A DNA stretch of 64,000 nt from Aricia agestis (lineage: Eukaryota; Arthropoda; Insecta; Lepidoptera; Lycaenidae). The position numbers and the translations under genes were made by a program. Location of the stretch: positions 5,466,001 to 5,530,000 of the forward strand of contig NC_056420.1 of assembly GCF_905147365.1 (NCBI RefSeq). The letters run 5' to 3'. The first letter of the stretch is position 1. Each line of letters begins with the position of its first letter. Below, piece after piece: positions 32,001 through 41,012 of this stretch. The notes beneath the pieces were generated by a model, which searched no databases, was not told the DNA's origin, and saw nothing but the letters and a program-made list of their open reading frames with translations.

Positions 32001-33909
32001 TAGCGTGAAAAAATATAGCATATGGCCTTTCTCGATAAATGGACTATCTCACATTGAAATAATTTTTCAAATCGGACCAGTAGTTCCTGAGATTATCGCG
32101 TTCAAATAAGCACTTTCAAATAATTTCCCACCGTTTTTTACACATTTTCCTCATTTCTTCGCTCCTATTAGTGTTATGGCCTGTTTCACCGGTTCCTGAT
32201 AAGGTGCCCGATAGGGTTATTTGACAGATTTTCCGTACACCATGTGTGGAGTAAAGCGTCGAGTAAGTGGTGGATAGCCATAAGGCTATTCCTGATAACA
32301 GGAAGCGGTGAAACAGGCCCTTAGTGTAATAAAATATATCCTATAGCCTTCCTCGACAAATAAGCTATCTAATACTGAAAGAATATTTTAAATCGGACCA
32401 GTAGTTCCTGAGATTAGCGCGTTCAAACAAACAAACAAACTCTTCCGCTTTATAATATGAGTATAGATTAACCTTGCAGTGCCCTTCTTTTATATTTACT
32501 AGAGATCGCCCAATGGTCGAAATTCGACCATACTTGCAACGACATTAATACTACTACCTATATTTTGTAAAAAATATTGACTTCATCACAGTTTTTTTCA
32601 ATTCTTGTCTCTGGGACTCAGCTGATCTCAGACTGGCCGTTTAAGCATTGTCTAATAGTATCTAAAATTATATAAAAAAAAAAAACAATAATCCATTTTC
32701 AATTTGTCAACTTGTTGTCAGCAGACTTCAACCATAAATAAAAGAGTATAATTCGTATGTATAGGCTTGTCACTCAAAAATCTGTCATTTTTCCTAGTAG
32801 TAGTGTCGTAGTGTGTGTAACGTTTTATTTGTTAGAATATATATGATAAAAGCATAATTTCAAAATAATATTAGCTCGATGCACTCCTTCACCATATAAA
32901 CTATAACTGTGCAAAATTTCATTCACCTATGTTTACGCATTTTTCGTTAAACGGGATACAAAGTTTTTCGTTCGCGTATTAATAATATAATTATATATAG
33001 TACAGCGGGGCTAAAATGGTCACATTTAGCAATTCATTTCAATCAATTCAGCAAATGAATTGTCAAAACTGTCAAACTGACAAATGTCAAATCAGTACAA
33101 AAATACAGAAATGAATTTTGCGGAGTTGCATTTTGCGATTTTAGAAAAATGAATAATATTATGATTCATATTATCATGATTCTTAAAAGCGACCATTTTA
33201 GCCCCGCAGCTGATGACAAAAATAACTAAAGATTTTCACAACACGTTGGGTCTCGATCACTGATCTCCATTATACATACTTGTATAATGGAGGTCAGTGG
33301 TCTCGATAGATGCAACTTGTGGCTATGGTTAAAAAAGTCTTTGGCATGCATATTGCTTATTATTGCATTATCAACGTCGCATATGGGCAATCATAGATGA
33401 ATATTGTGATACGTTTATTTTTGCTTGTGGTATAATATCATGGGTCAAAGGTTTTTTTTTTATGAAATAAGCAGACGAGCAGACGGGTCACCTGATGGAA
33501 AGCAACTTCCGTCGCCCATGGACACTCGCAGCATCAGAAGAGCTGCAGGTGTGTTGCCGGCCTTTTAAGAGGGAATAGGGTAACAGGGGAGGGTAGGGAA
33601 GAGAAGGGAAGGGAATAGGGGAGGGTAGGAAAGGGAATAGGGTAGGGGATTGGGCCTCCGGTAATCTCACTCATTCGGCGAAACACAGCGCAAGCCGGCC
33701 CATTCGTGCCGAAGCATGGCTCTCTCACGTTAAAATTAAAAGTAAATGGACAAAACGTATACCTGTGCATTCAGACTTGCAATAAGGAGTACGCTGTGTT
33801 TTTAATTTTTTTCCAAATAATGTATTTTTCCAATAATATTGTATTGTTTCATATTTATTTCAGATCCGGAATGTACCGAATGGACACTGCAAGAACATAT
33901 CCATACTAA
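20065..33909 (+). CDS. Secreted neutral lipase, pancreatic lipase / PLA1-like family (lipase 1)
   Basis: Exons: 20065-20101, 20718-20880, 25447-25595, 25947-26083, 26392-26500, 27752-27922, 28424-28592, 33864-33909. All introns are GT-AG (phases 1,2,1,0,1,1,2) and the 981-nt sum gives 326 aa with one stop. Residues 1-16 form a signal peptide (hydrophobic LLFLLSL, cleavage probably after ALA). The alpha/beta-hydrolase core shows an HGW oxyanion motif (100-102), GFSLGAH with the nucleophile Ser177, GLDPAG with Asp201, and CNHNRAW with His264. Four cysteines (257, 262, 285, 296) probably pair as two disulfides. The segment between Asp201 and His264, with HTDGG and DFFPNGG, is the short lid region seen in insect neutral lipases and PLA1-like enzymes. 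Length fits the catalytic domain alone, without PLAT. All catalytic residues are present, so it is expected to hydrolyse acyl esters of glycerides or phospholipids outside the cell; the substrate is not readable from sequence. Lipase 2 at 48821 is its paralogue. Confidence 0.93.
20102..20717 (+). other. Intron 1 of lipase 1
   Basis: Donor gtgtgt and acceptor ttttcag. It contains one palindromic MITE (20391-20538). The rest is unremarkable AT-rich DNA. Confidence 0.85.
20391..20538. mobile_element. MITE D copy 1 (tacgaaacggttttgagac family)
   Basis: The palindromic ends 'taatacgaaacggttttgag' and 'ctcaaaacggtttcgtagta' enclose 'gagaatgttgcgtcctactc' and its inverse. A second copy of the same family lies in intron 2 of lipase 2 at 50765-50914. 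Length is about 150 bp, with no coding. Confidence 0.8.
21274..21599 (+). mobile_element. SINE-like retroelement B, copy 3
   Basis: Full-length copy from 'acgtgggagagccatgtttc' to 'ttatttcataaaaaaaaaa', with an expanded 'cctcccctattcccttccc' tract. It lies in the sense direction inside intron 2. Confidence 0.85.
23382..23548. repeat. Palindrome with about 65-bp arms
   Basis: 'gcgcatgtccaaatcatgtc' followed by 'atgccatggcaacgcca' is inverted after a 36-bp spacer. The arms differ at very few positions. It may be a MITE, since the neighbouring 'aacgatcgttgcg' / 'cggcaacgatcg' phrases extend the symmetry on the right. Confidence 0.65.
24372..24700 (+). mobile_element. SINE-like retroelement B, copy 4
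   Basis: Full-length sense-strand copy with A-run at 24688-24699. Its interior is very close to copy 3, suggesting both are young. Confidence 0.85.
24788..25141 (+). mobile_element. Full-length tRNA-derived SINE with target-site duplication
   Basis: The tRNA-like head 'gtggtccaatggttcagagc' (box A region) and 'cgtgggttcgatttcc' (box B) starts near 24790. A GC-rich body follows ('ccagtcgtgtcggtcttccg', 'gcgcacacgcttgggcacta') and it ends in (att)n. AAGTTGAACAATA flanks both sides (24775-24787 and 25142-25154), a 13-bp target duplication. The head cannot be a functional tRNA because its acceptor stem does not close. Confidence 0.85.
25596..25946 (+). other. Intron 3 of lipase 1
   Basis: Contains a fragment of dispersed repeat C at about 25745-25915 ('aaatggtgtcgtggcgtttt', 'tacatataataaaatcgtaa', 'cgcggacgaagtcgcgggca'). 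Donor gtatgt, acceptor ttccag. Confidence 0.8.
26084..26391 (+). other. Intron 4 of lipase 1 (absent from lipase 2)
   Basis: A 308-bp phase-0 intron splitting NQ from VTGAPF. Lipase 2 runs through the homologous position without interruption (SQVSGASYDK). No repeat is recognised in it. Confidence 0.85.
26501..27751 (+). other. Intron 5 of lipase 1
   Basis: Donor gtgagt, acceptor tttcaag. No repeat family is confidently recognised. The GC-richer 27430-27730 part has open frames on both strands that lack any domain features. Confidence 0.75.
27923..28423 (+). other. Intron 6 of lipase 1 (absent from lipase 2)
   Basis: A phase-1 intron between QPG and GCVT. The donor gtttct is weak. In lipase 2 the homologous position (ESQPGCLT) is uninterrupted. 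It carries a MITE at 28079-28276. Confidence 0.8.
28079..28276. mobile_element. MITE E copy 1 (ggctaaaatggtc family)
   Basis: The ends 'gcgaggctaaaatggtcgc' and 'gtgaccattttaagtccgc' are imperfect inverted repeats. A better-preserved copy is at 33005-33208. The two share 'cagtttgacagttttgacaa' and 'ttgaattgattga'-type interior phrases. Confidence 0.7.
28677..28969 (+). mobile_element. MITE F copy 1 (cctagcggaata family)
   Basis: The ends 'aaagttaatatacctagcgg' and the inverse 'ccgctaggtatattaacttt' form terminal inverted repeats of at least 25 bp. The interior carries 'cggcacgtgccgcacgttga'. A second copy in opposite orientation interrupts the minisatellite at 43893-44198. Confidence 0.85.
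29066..30967 (+). pseudogene. CR1/Jockey-type LINE ORF2, 5'-truncated with one in-frame stop
   Basis: A frame of about 630 codons runs through 29066-30967 with a single TGA at 30254-30256. It encodes a reverse transcriptase: SEPTSLADLRPIT, QSGFRRLHST, LLDYSRAFDT with the first catalytic Asp, GVPQGAILAPKLYLLYSAD, and YADDLQ with the catalytic pair. A CR1/Jockey-like tail follows (LNYADTVISGC, LQRVQNACTRFCF). The apurinic endonuclease and ORF1 are missing, as expected from 5' truncation during target-primed reverse transcription. The insertion lies in the sense direction of lipase 1, in intron 7. Only one nonsense change in 630 codons indicates a young insertion. Confidence 0.88.
30968..31411 (+). 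other. 3' UTR and tail of the LINE
   Basis: AT-rich sequence after the LINE stop, ending at 'accaaataaagtttctttct' with a (tttc)n-type tail around 31388-31411, taken as the 3' end of the insertion. Confidence 0.6.
31568..31655. repeat. Short palindrome
   Basis: 'cattccatttagcgttaaaa' followed by 'acgatcaaaa' is inverted as 'ttttgatcgtttttaacgcg' followed by 'aaatggaa' after a short spacer. Non-coding; probably a small MITE. Confidence 0.6.
31780..32465 (+). repeat. Dispersed repeat G ('cacgcggcttcgcccgcgta')
   Basis: Carries 'ttccacgcggcttcgcccgc', 'gaaccgtacatttttccgca', 'tcttagcgtgaaaaaatata', 'aaatcggaccagtagttcct' followed by 'gagattagcgcgttcaaaca'. Related copies are at 38290-38510, 40440-40815 (-), 45550-45840, 46735-47090 and 55600-56120. 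Non-coding here. Confidence 0.65.
32178..32320. mobile_element. PIF/Harbinger-like MITE nested in repeat G
   Basis: The ends GGCCTGTTTCACC and GGTGAAACAGGCC are perfect 13-bp inverted repeats. They are flanked by TTA (32174-32176 and 32321-32323), the 3-bp duplication typical of PIF/Harbinger. The host sequence on both sides joins into the 'tattagtgttagtgtaataa' phrase of repeat G. Confidence 0.75.
33005..33208. mobile_element. MITE E copy 2
   Basis: The ends GCGGGGCTAAAATGGTCAC and GCGACCATTTTAGCCCCGC pair as terminal inverted repeats. Length is about 204 bp. The interior holds 'aattgtcaaaactgtcaaac'. Confidence 0.8.
33451..33729 (-). mobile_element. SINE-like retroelement B, copy 5 (internally deleted)
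   Basis: Antisense copy with its T-run at 33452-33461. Between 'cgaaacacagcgcaag' and 'ccggcccattcgtgcc' about 50 bp of the usual interior are missing, so the deletion joins two short repeats. Confidence 0.85.
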
Positions 33910-33913
33910 TTAT

Positions 33914-33950
33914 AATAAAAATTATAAGAACGAAAAATATTATTAATAAA
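33914..33950 (+). terminator. Poly(A) signals of lipase 1
   Basis: AATAAA occurs at 33914-33919 and 33945-33950, a few bases after the TAA at 33907-33909. A short 3' UTR is therefore likely. Confidence 0.7.
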
Positions 33951-34242
33951 ATGTTGATATTTAAATAATGTCCTTTATTTACAAAGCCTAATATTCGTTA
34001 TGACCCAATGATCAAATATTGACTTTTGGAGTCACAAAGATTATAAAGCTAAACATTTATTAAAACCAGAAAAACATACAATATTTATATCTCTTTATTT
34101 TCTTATCATCAGAAGAATGTATCTTGAGCTAGATAAATAATTTCTAAGAGATATTATATACAAATTATAATATCAAAAATTATGATTATTCGATTTTGTT
34201 GTATCAAAATGGCTTGAGTATTATGCTGGCTTCTCACGGCAC
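33951..34242. other. Intergenic DNA after lipase 1
   Basis: AT-rich, no supported feature. Confidence 0.5.
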
Positions 34243-34479
34243 GTGATACCACGAGCTGCGGCGCGCCGAGCCGACTTGTACGAGCGATCAGCGAGCACAA
34301 GCCAACAACACTACAAGTTACAACAATCACGAACCGCCCAAGTCGCGCCGAGCAGCGCCTTTGAAGTTAGCAACTTCAATAGGATAGGACGCGGCTGCAC
34401 GAGCCAGCCCCTTCACACGGCGCGTAGCTCGAGCGGGTGCGGCGTGGTGTGCGTAGATCGGAATACAAATAATAACTGA
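34243..34479 (+). repeat. GC-rich island with an unrecognised open frame
   Basis: The stretch is much richer in GC than its flanks, with repeated 'gcgcgccgag', 'cgagcagcgc' and 'ctcgagcggg' phrases. The 78-codon frame has no motif I know. It may be part of a MITE or a decayed element; it is not called as a gene. Confidence 0.35.
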
Positions 34480-34510
34480 TGAATCTTCGATTATTTGAAC
34501 AAATTCAGTG

Positions 34511-35335
34511 GCGGATGTCTAAGGGTTGATTCAGATTTCAGGCCGCAACGCGAGGCGTAGATGCATTCCTAAATGTATATGGATTTGACAGATTTGCAAG
34601 ACGCCTCGTCGTTGCGGCCTGCATTGACCCTAAAGGTCAGAAGTGACCGTTAGGGTCAATTCAGACCGCAACGAGACTAGGCGAGGCGAGGCGTGGCGCA
34701 GCATAAATTGTATGGATACATATTTCAATTGCGTGAGACATCTTGCGAATGTGTCAAATCCATATAAATTTAGAAATGCAAATACGCGTCGCGTTGCGGT
34801 CTGAATCAACCCTAAGGGTCAATTCAGACTGCAACGCGACGAGACAAGGCGAGGCGCGGCGCGCCATAAATTTGTATGGATTTGACAGATTTATATTGCG
34901 TGAGACGTCTTGAGAATCTGTCAAATCCATATAAATTTAGAAATGCAAATACGCGTCGCGTTGCGGTCTGAATCAACCCTAAGGGTCAATTCAGACTGCA
35001 ACGCGACGAGACAAGGCGAGGCGCGGCGCGCCATATATTTGTATGGATTTGACAGATTTATATTGCGTGAGACGTCTTGAGAATCTGTCAAATCCATATA
35101 AATTTAGAAATGCATCTACGCGTCGCATTGCGGTCTGAATGAACCCTAAGGGCCAATTCAGACTGCAACGCGACGAGACAAGGCGAGGCGCGGCGTGCCA
35201 TAAATTTGTATGGATTTGACAGATTTCAATTGCGTGAGACGTCTTAAGAATCTGTCAAATCCATATAAATTTAGAAATGCATCTACGCGTCGCGTCTGAA
35301 TCAACCCGGATCAATTCAGACCATAACGCGACGCG
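34511..35335. repeat. Tandem array of palindromic elements (family H)
   Basis: Four to five consecutive units of about 165 bp, each a hairpin. A unit opens with 'gggtcaattcagactgcaac' and 'gcgacgagacaaggcgaggc', passes 'atggatttgacagattt' and its inverse 'aatctgtcaaatccat', and closes with 'gcgtcgcgttgcggtctgaa' and 'tcaaccctaa'. Units begin near 34511, 34653, 34815, 34981 and 35149, with a partial one at 35309. Unit ends overlap in the shared 'ccctaaggg'. Solo pieces are at 35733-35815 and 38785-38875. Confidence 0.85.
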
Positions 35336-36539
35336 TAGATGCATTTATAATTTTGTATTGAATTGCCAGATTGGCATGTCGTCTCACGGAATTGAATTAT
35401 TTGCTTTGTATTCGATGCATCATGAAACATAAAGGAAAACGCAATGATATTCTATGTTACTAACGTAACTAGATTGGAAGTTTACGGTAGCAACGCGTTG
35501 CCACTTCGAAGATGCCTGCAGGCATATCTCACATACATAATGACATAACGAATATATGACTTGACATTGTCTTTTGAACAAAAAAGTGGTTACGCATTTC
35601 TGAGAATCTTTTGTAAGACATTGCTACTCTGGTATTTTAGAAACTCATTGGGAAAACGTGTGTAATGTCAAATGTGTATGCGACAAGCCTTATTCCCGAC
35701 GTTTCGACTGCTTTCCAGCGGCCGTGGTCAAGGGTGGACTATTCAGTACGCAACGCGACGCGTAGATGCATTTTTTAATTGTGTATGGATTTGACAGAAT
35801 TCAATTGCGTGAGACGACATTAGGATTTCCTGATGGGGAAGTTTGATGTGAAATTCCGTAAGACTAGCGCAAACGTTCATTTTCTTAAATCGTGTACGAA
35901 TGAAAAGTGTTCCGCGACAAAATTCGTAAGCGATACGGTAATTGCGCCATTTGCGATGATATTATACCGTCTTAATCCGTATCAGCATTACTTCCTTGTT
36001 CGTTATAAATTCACCAATCAATTACCAGCTAAGCTACATCGTATTCTGAAACACTGTAAGCCTCAAATCGGATTTAGAAACTCCGGCCTTACTGATTCAA
36101 GTACAGAATTCAGCAGGGTTTACGCTCTTTAGGGTGCACACACATTATGTGTGGCCGCAGCGGGGTGGTCCGCATTTTTCATACAAGTTATAATGCAGAA
36201 AAATGCAGCCCGCCCGCAGCTGTGCCCTAACAAAATTCCGCGTAACTTTAGTGCTACACATTATGTGTAGCCGCATCATAGTGGGCCGCATTTTCTTCTC
36301 GTGACTGGTGGCATAATTAGTCATGTTAAAAAATACGCACCTTAAAAAAATATATTTCTCGCCTTTGCTATTGCTCTTATTTTTGAAAAATTAATTACAA
36401 AAATAGTTTATTGCTATAGAAATAAGCTAAGGCACATAGAATACCTAATTTAAAATTATTATCATTTTAATTCGTCCATGTATTCGTTTTTCATCTGTGT
36501 GCACCTGTGGTCTACAGTGCGATATTAACATTCTTCTTA
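35336..36539. other. Intergenic DNA with minor repeats
   Basis: Includes a solo piece of family H near 35733-35815 and the phrase 'cccgacgtttcgactgcttt' at 35697-35716, which is common in lepidopteran DNA. A direct/inverted pair of 'cacattatgtgtggccgca'-like phrases lies at 36128-36290. The 99-codon frame at 35833-36132 has no recognisable domain. Confidence 0.45.
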
Positions 36540-36923
36540 GGGTGGGTTGCACAAACTTACTTTAACTATAACTGTAAGTTTAACTATAACTACAGTGCGA
36601 AATGTCAAATCTCTGTTTAAGGACGCCATATTTAACTAAAACTATAACCGCTCATACCTACTTAAATCGTCATTTTTTTCGTGAAAATTTACTCTTAGAT
36701 GTTGTTATAAGAAATATTTTTCCTGTCAATTTTTACGGATAATAAATTTTTTATAGTCTCAATCCCGTTACCTGTAGCTTGAATAAAAAAATAAACGCAA
36801 CAGAAATCTGTCAATTTCTCCGGTCAGAGTTAAGGTTAAAGTTAAAGCTAAATTTATCCTTAACTATAACCATAACTTTAACCTTAACTTTAACTTTAAC
36901 TACGCTTTTGGTGCAACCCATCC
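36540..36923. mobile_element. MITE with TA duplication and internal TTAACTATAAC repeats
   Basis: The ends GGGTGGGTTGCAC and GTGCAACCCATCC are near-perfect inverted repeats flanked by TA (36538-36539 and 36924-36925), as in Tc1/mariner-type elements. Sub-terminal 'tttaactataac' and 'gttaaagttaaag' hexamer-like repeats cluster at both ends. No transposase. Confidence 0.75.
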
Positions 36924-37517
36924 TACAATAATAATTTCATGGATTCTTCAGTACTTAATACTCTATTTTTACTATATCCGTAAACGTTAAAATTACTTTT
37001 ACATTTATAAATTAATATTATAAAGAAATAAAGAAACCAAGACTTCAATTAAAAAAAAAATTGTAGTTGGTGACCAAAAAATAAATATCATTTAATATAA
37101 TCTGAATAGCAAATAATAATGATACAAATGAAGACGTGGTGACTGGTGTATTTAAATCACACTAGTTTAAACTTTAGAATATAACTAGCTGTCCCGGCAA
37201 ACGTTGCTTTTACCATAATATAAAGTATTTCGCCCGTATTATTTTATTGAAGTGACCAAATAAGTATGTCACCATGGCAACGTCGATCGCTATCCCGTCG
37301 CATAAACAATGGTCGCCGTCAATCTCGAGTTGTAATAATTTACTATTATTTATTCAACAAATGCACTTATTAATATACTAAGTACCCAGTAGCCGATTCT
37401 CAGACCCACTGAATATGCACATAAAATATGGTTAAAATCAGTAAAGCCGTTTCGGAGGAGTATCTAACATTGTGACACGAGAATTTTATATATAAGATAA
37501 CAATATTTAGTCTTTTT
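36924..37517. repeat. Intergenic DNA with a repeat-fragment
   Basis: The part 37183-37500 begins 'taactagctgtcccggcaaa' and ends 'tatataagataa'. It resembles the 3' region of a retroelement with 'gtaaagccgtttcggaggag'. No gene. Confidence 0.4.
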
Positions 37518-37529
37518 CAAAAATAACTA

Positions 37530-37668
37530 TTTGGTCCCAGATCCTAGAGCGATCAGATTAATTTATTTTCACATGGATGAAACCTAATGTTCATCAGCGC
37601 CTCATGTACTTAGAATACCATGTGAAAATAAGTTATGTCTGATCACTCTGGGATCTTACCCTAAAAGA
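37530..37668. mobile_element. Small MITE-like palindrome
   Basis: 'ggtcccagatcctagagcga' with 'ttattttcacatgg' is inverted as 'ccatgtgaaaataa' and 'tctgggatcttacc'. About 135 bp, imperfect arms, no coding. Confidence 0.55.
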
Positions 37669-37917
37669 AGGAATTTTACTAGCACTGTAGCAAAAACAAC
37701 TCAAAACTAAACCCTCCTATAATAACCCCACCTTCACAAAAGGAGCAAATGCTAATGACATTTTATGATCTTGCACTTGGCACGTCTCACCGAATTTATT
37801 CTCCGATAAGCTTCTGAGCTGGGATTTTGGCGTACCATTATTCTCCAATCGCATATTTCATTTCTGTCTGCTTTATCATTCCTACAGATTTTATATTTCA
37901 ACACTAAGCTTTTAATT

Positions 37918-38605
37918 CGACGACCTCTGTGGCTCAGTTGGTGGGCTGTTGTTAGCTCAAGCCGGGAGTCGCGGGTTCGAATCGTTAGAGGGAACAAAAA
38001 GTTTTCAAAAGTTCCTGTGTCATGGATGTGTATTAAATATGTGTATCATTATATTATTATAATAAAAATCTTAAATATATGTATAGCATAAAAGTATTAA
38101 ATACTAGCTGTTGCCCGCGACTTCGTCCGCATTAGTATAGAAGTTCACGTCTCAAGTATTATTTATTGTACAAAAATATTCAATGTACGGCATTGACTTT
38201 CCTAGGATCTTATTATTTTTATTTTATTTTTTATTTATTTATTTAAATCAGGCTACGTAGGCCCATACAATATATACCTTAATGACTAACATACATAAAT
38301 TCCCCCCGTTTTCTCCACATTTTCCTCTATTTCTTGGTTTCTATTAGTCTTAGCGTGATAAAATATAGCCTATAGCCTTCCTCGATAAATGGGCTATCTA
38401 ACACTGAAAGAATTTTTTAAATCGGACCAGTAGTTCCTGAGATTAGCGCGTTCAAACAAACAAACAAACAAACTAACAAACTCTGCAGAATTATAATATT
38501 ATAGTATAGATATTTCCGTTGTCCGGTACCCGTAACACAAGTCCTTCAGGTACTTAGCATGGGGCCACAATGACGTGATGTGAAGCGTCCATAGATATTA
38601 TTATT
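37918..38605 (+). mobile_element. tRNA-derived SINE split by another repeat
   Basis: The head 'gacctctgtggctcagttgg' with box B 'cgcgggttcgaatcg' starts at about 37921. The SINE body runs to about 38100, is interrupted by a 38101-38514 insertion starting 'tactagctgttgcccgcgac', and resumes at 38516 with 'atttccgttgtccggtaccc'. It ends in (att)n near 38600. The unbroken order is seen in the - strand copy at 51688-51945. Confidence 0.75.
38101..38514 (+). repeat. Insertion inside the SINE: 'cccgcgacttcgtccgc' and repeat G sequence
   Basis: Begins 'agctgttgcccgcgacttcg', includes a short low-complexity block 'tttatttatttaaatcagg', then repeat G phrases ('aaatcggaccagtagttcct'), and ends 'ttataatattatagtataga'. 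It splits an older SINE. Confidence 0.6.
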
Positions 38606-38880
38606 ATTGTTATATATACATACTAATATTATAAATGCGAAAGTGTGTCTGTCTATTAGTTCTTCACGCCCAAACCTCTGGACCGATTTTGTTAAAATTT
38701 GGTATGGGCATACTTTGATTCCCGGGAAAGGACACAATCAACATTGATTAATGGACTGTTAAATTATCACCGTGGGACGAAAGCATAGCGTGAGAAGTCT
38801 TACAAATCTGTCAAATCCATACAAAAGAAATGCATCTAGGCGTCGCGTTGCGGTCTGAATTGACCCTTAGTGTGAACGAC
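38606..38880. repeat. Repeat A fragment (-) and family H fragment
   Basis: 38615-38735 reads on the - strand like repeat A ('ccgattttgttaaaatttgg'). 38785-38875 is the right half of a family H unit ('caaatctgtcaaatccatac', 'gcgtcgcgttgcggtctgaa'). Confidence 0.55.
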
Positions 38881-39132
38881 TAGTACATCGCGCAAGTCAG
38901 TGCACGTATCCCATCGATATCGCCTGGATAAATCTCCGGCGATGATTTCAGTTTAATGGCACACCCATTGCTCTTTATTTAATTTTAAAGCCTATTTTAA
39001 ACCTGGAATACCGACATGCTTTAACCTGAGCCAACATGTTTTCTGTATCGCTTCTTTATGGAATCGCCGATCAAAATTTAAAAACTTTACAATAATACAG
39101 GTTCTACATCAGAATAACACATAGGCTACAAT

Positions 39133-39975
39133 TTTAACCGACTTTCAAAATGGGGGAGGTGTTATGTTCGATTTTTGAAGTTCAACGATTACTCCGCCGT
39201 TTGTTAACCGATTTTCAAAATTTCTTTTGGTATATAGGGTATCATCCCAATTTGGTATTATATTCACTAAAGTGGTGATCTGATCCATAAGTAATCGATG
39301 GAACTCCTCAAAATTTATAGGGAAACATGTGGTGACTTCGGTTTCGTGAGAAGTATTCTAAGCATATATTATGCTACCAATAAGCACCGAGGTATACCAG
39401 GTATATCGCGGTTCGGAAGGTGCTGAGAGAACTCCTTTTTTTTATGAAATAAGGGGGCAAACGAGCAAACGGGTCACCTGATGGAAAGCAACTTCCGTCG
39501 CCCATGGACACTCGCAGCACCAGAAGAGCTGCAGGTGCGTTGCCGGCCTTTTAAGAGGGAATAGGGTTATTACCTATTGGGGAGGGTAGGGATTTGAAAG
39601 GAAGGGAATAGGGGAGGATAGGGAAGGGAATTGGGCCTCCGGTAAACTCACTCACTCGGCGAAACACAGCGCAAGCGCTGTTTCACGCCGGTTTTCTGTG
39701 AGAACGTGGTATTTCTCCGGTCGAGCCGGCCCATTCGTGCCGAAGCATGGCTTTCCCACGTATATATCTCCTGATTCTTTATAAATACAAGTTTGGGAAT
39801 TTCGGCGTTGCAAATTACATTCATCATCATCATCATCACCACTACCATATTATACCATGCATCGTCCCATGATTATGAGATGACCCTGTTATTGGTACTT
39901 TTCATAGTCTTTTAGATCGAGACTCGAGTTCGTCAAGCGATAATTGAAAAAAATCTATACTTAAGAGGATACACC
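39133..39975 (+). repeat. Dispersed repeat J copy 1, with retroelement B inserted
   Basis: Order: 'ttttaaccgactttcaaaat', 'gattactccgccgtttgtta', 'accgaggtataccaggtata', 'tggtacttttcatagtcttt', 'cgagttcgtcaagcgataat'. Inverted copies lie at 45830-46385, 47085-47640 and 47825-48210. The B element at 39436-39762 splits 'gagaactcct' from 'ctcctgattctttata'. Confidence 0.7.
39436..39762 (-). mobile_element. SINE-like retroelement B, copy 6
   Basis: Antisense full-length copy with T-run at 39436. 'ctcct' is duplicated at its borders, consistent with a short target duplication. Confidence 0.85.
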
Positions 39976-40439
39976 AGGGGCGAGAGAAATTGAAAATAGG
40001 TATTTGAAAATGTATTGCTGTCTCACCAATCTCAAGTCTCCCACCGCAGAGCGCGATAGAGACAACACGACAAAAGTTCTAATAAAAGAACAGAAAATCT
40101 TCGATTCGTTGTCCGCTGATTCCTTCTCCAAAACTTAACCGATTTAAGTACTTTTTCATTAAGAATTAAAGCAAGGCTTGAGGTGTGTTCCTATGTTTTA
40201 TTTTTTTGTATATTTTAGCCAGTTTTGTTTTCTGGGTGTTTGAACACAGAGGAAAATCTGGCCATTTATTTGGGTTTTTGGACGTTCTCATCTTTTTTAA
40301 TAATAAAATTATGAAAAAAAGAAAACATAGGGACATGCTAATAGTGGCCATAGATATTTAGGAAAAAAATCATAACTCTACCGGCATTATCCAGGGAGGA
40401 AACAGGGGACAACGTTTGTATGGAAAAACGGCGGTGTGG
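39976..40439. other. Intergenic DNA
   Basis: No gene or clear repeat recognised. Confidence 0.4.
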
Positions 40440-40895
40440 ACTCCTCTTAATATTATAAACCTGAAGAGTATGTTTGCTCGAACGCGCTAATCTCAGGAAC
40501 TACAGGTCCGATTTAAAAACTTATTTAATACTTATTTCAGTGTTAGATAGCGATTTATAGCGATATTTATCGAGGCGATTAAGGCTATAGGCTTTATATT
40601 ATCACGCTAAGACTAATACGACAGAAGAAACTCAGGAAAATGTGGGAAAATCGGGAGAAATATTAGAAAGGGTTTATCTCACGAACTACTGGAGCAATTT
40701 TATAATATAGAGTAGACCACGTGAAGGGAGTATACATAGCTATTTTTATGGGAAAATGTACGGTTTCTGTAAAGTTCCTAATTTAAGCGGGCGAAGCCGC
40801 GTGGGACATCTAGTATACTTAAAGAATTGCTCGTTTGAATATATAAGATAAGGGGGCAAGCGAGCAAACGGTCACCTGATGGAAAGCAATGTGGT
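40440..40895 (-). repeat. Repeat G copy (-) and retroelement B fragment
   Basis: 40490-40815 carries repeat G phrases in reverse ('gcgctaatctcaggaactac', 'gcgggcgaagccgcgtggga'). 40846-40893 is a short antisense piece of retroelement B ('agggggcaagcgagcaaacg'). Confidence 0.6.
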
Positions 40896-40939
40896 GGCGT
40901 TGACTGTAAACAAAATGTTTTGTTTGACGATTAACAACG

Positions 40940-41012
40940 TTACTGTTAATTACTGTGTTACTGTTAATTATACTGTGTTACTGTTAATTATACTGTGTTA
41001 CTGTTAATTATA
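40940..41012. repeat. 20-bp tandem repeat
   Basis: The unit TACTGTGTTACTGTTAATTA is repeated three times without change from 40951 to 41010, with a partial unit before it. Confidence 0.85.

Larger units (their letters stand above)
28593..33863 (+). other. Intron 7 of lipase 1
   Basis: The largest intron (5.3 kb), between NKRG and the last exon. It holds, in order, MITE F, a CR1/Jockey-type LINE, a 90-bp palindrome at 31568-31655, a 'cggcttcgcccgcgtaattt' repeat fragment (about 31780-32465) with a Harbinger-like MITE inside it, MITE E copy 2 and retroelement B copy 5. An imperfect palindrome with 'atcactgatctccattatac' lies at 33245-33305. Confidence 0.85.

Noticed and set aside
35833..36132. 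99-codon frame between repeat arrays
   Set aside because: No recognisable motif, no splice or promoter context; could be a retroelement scrap but cannot be supported.
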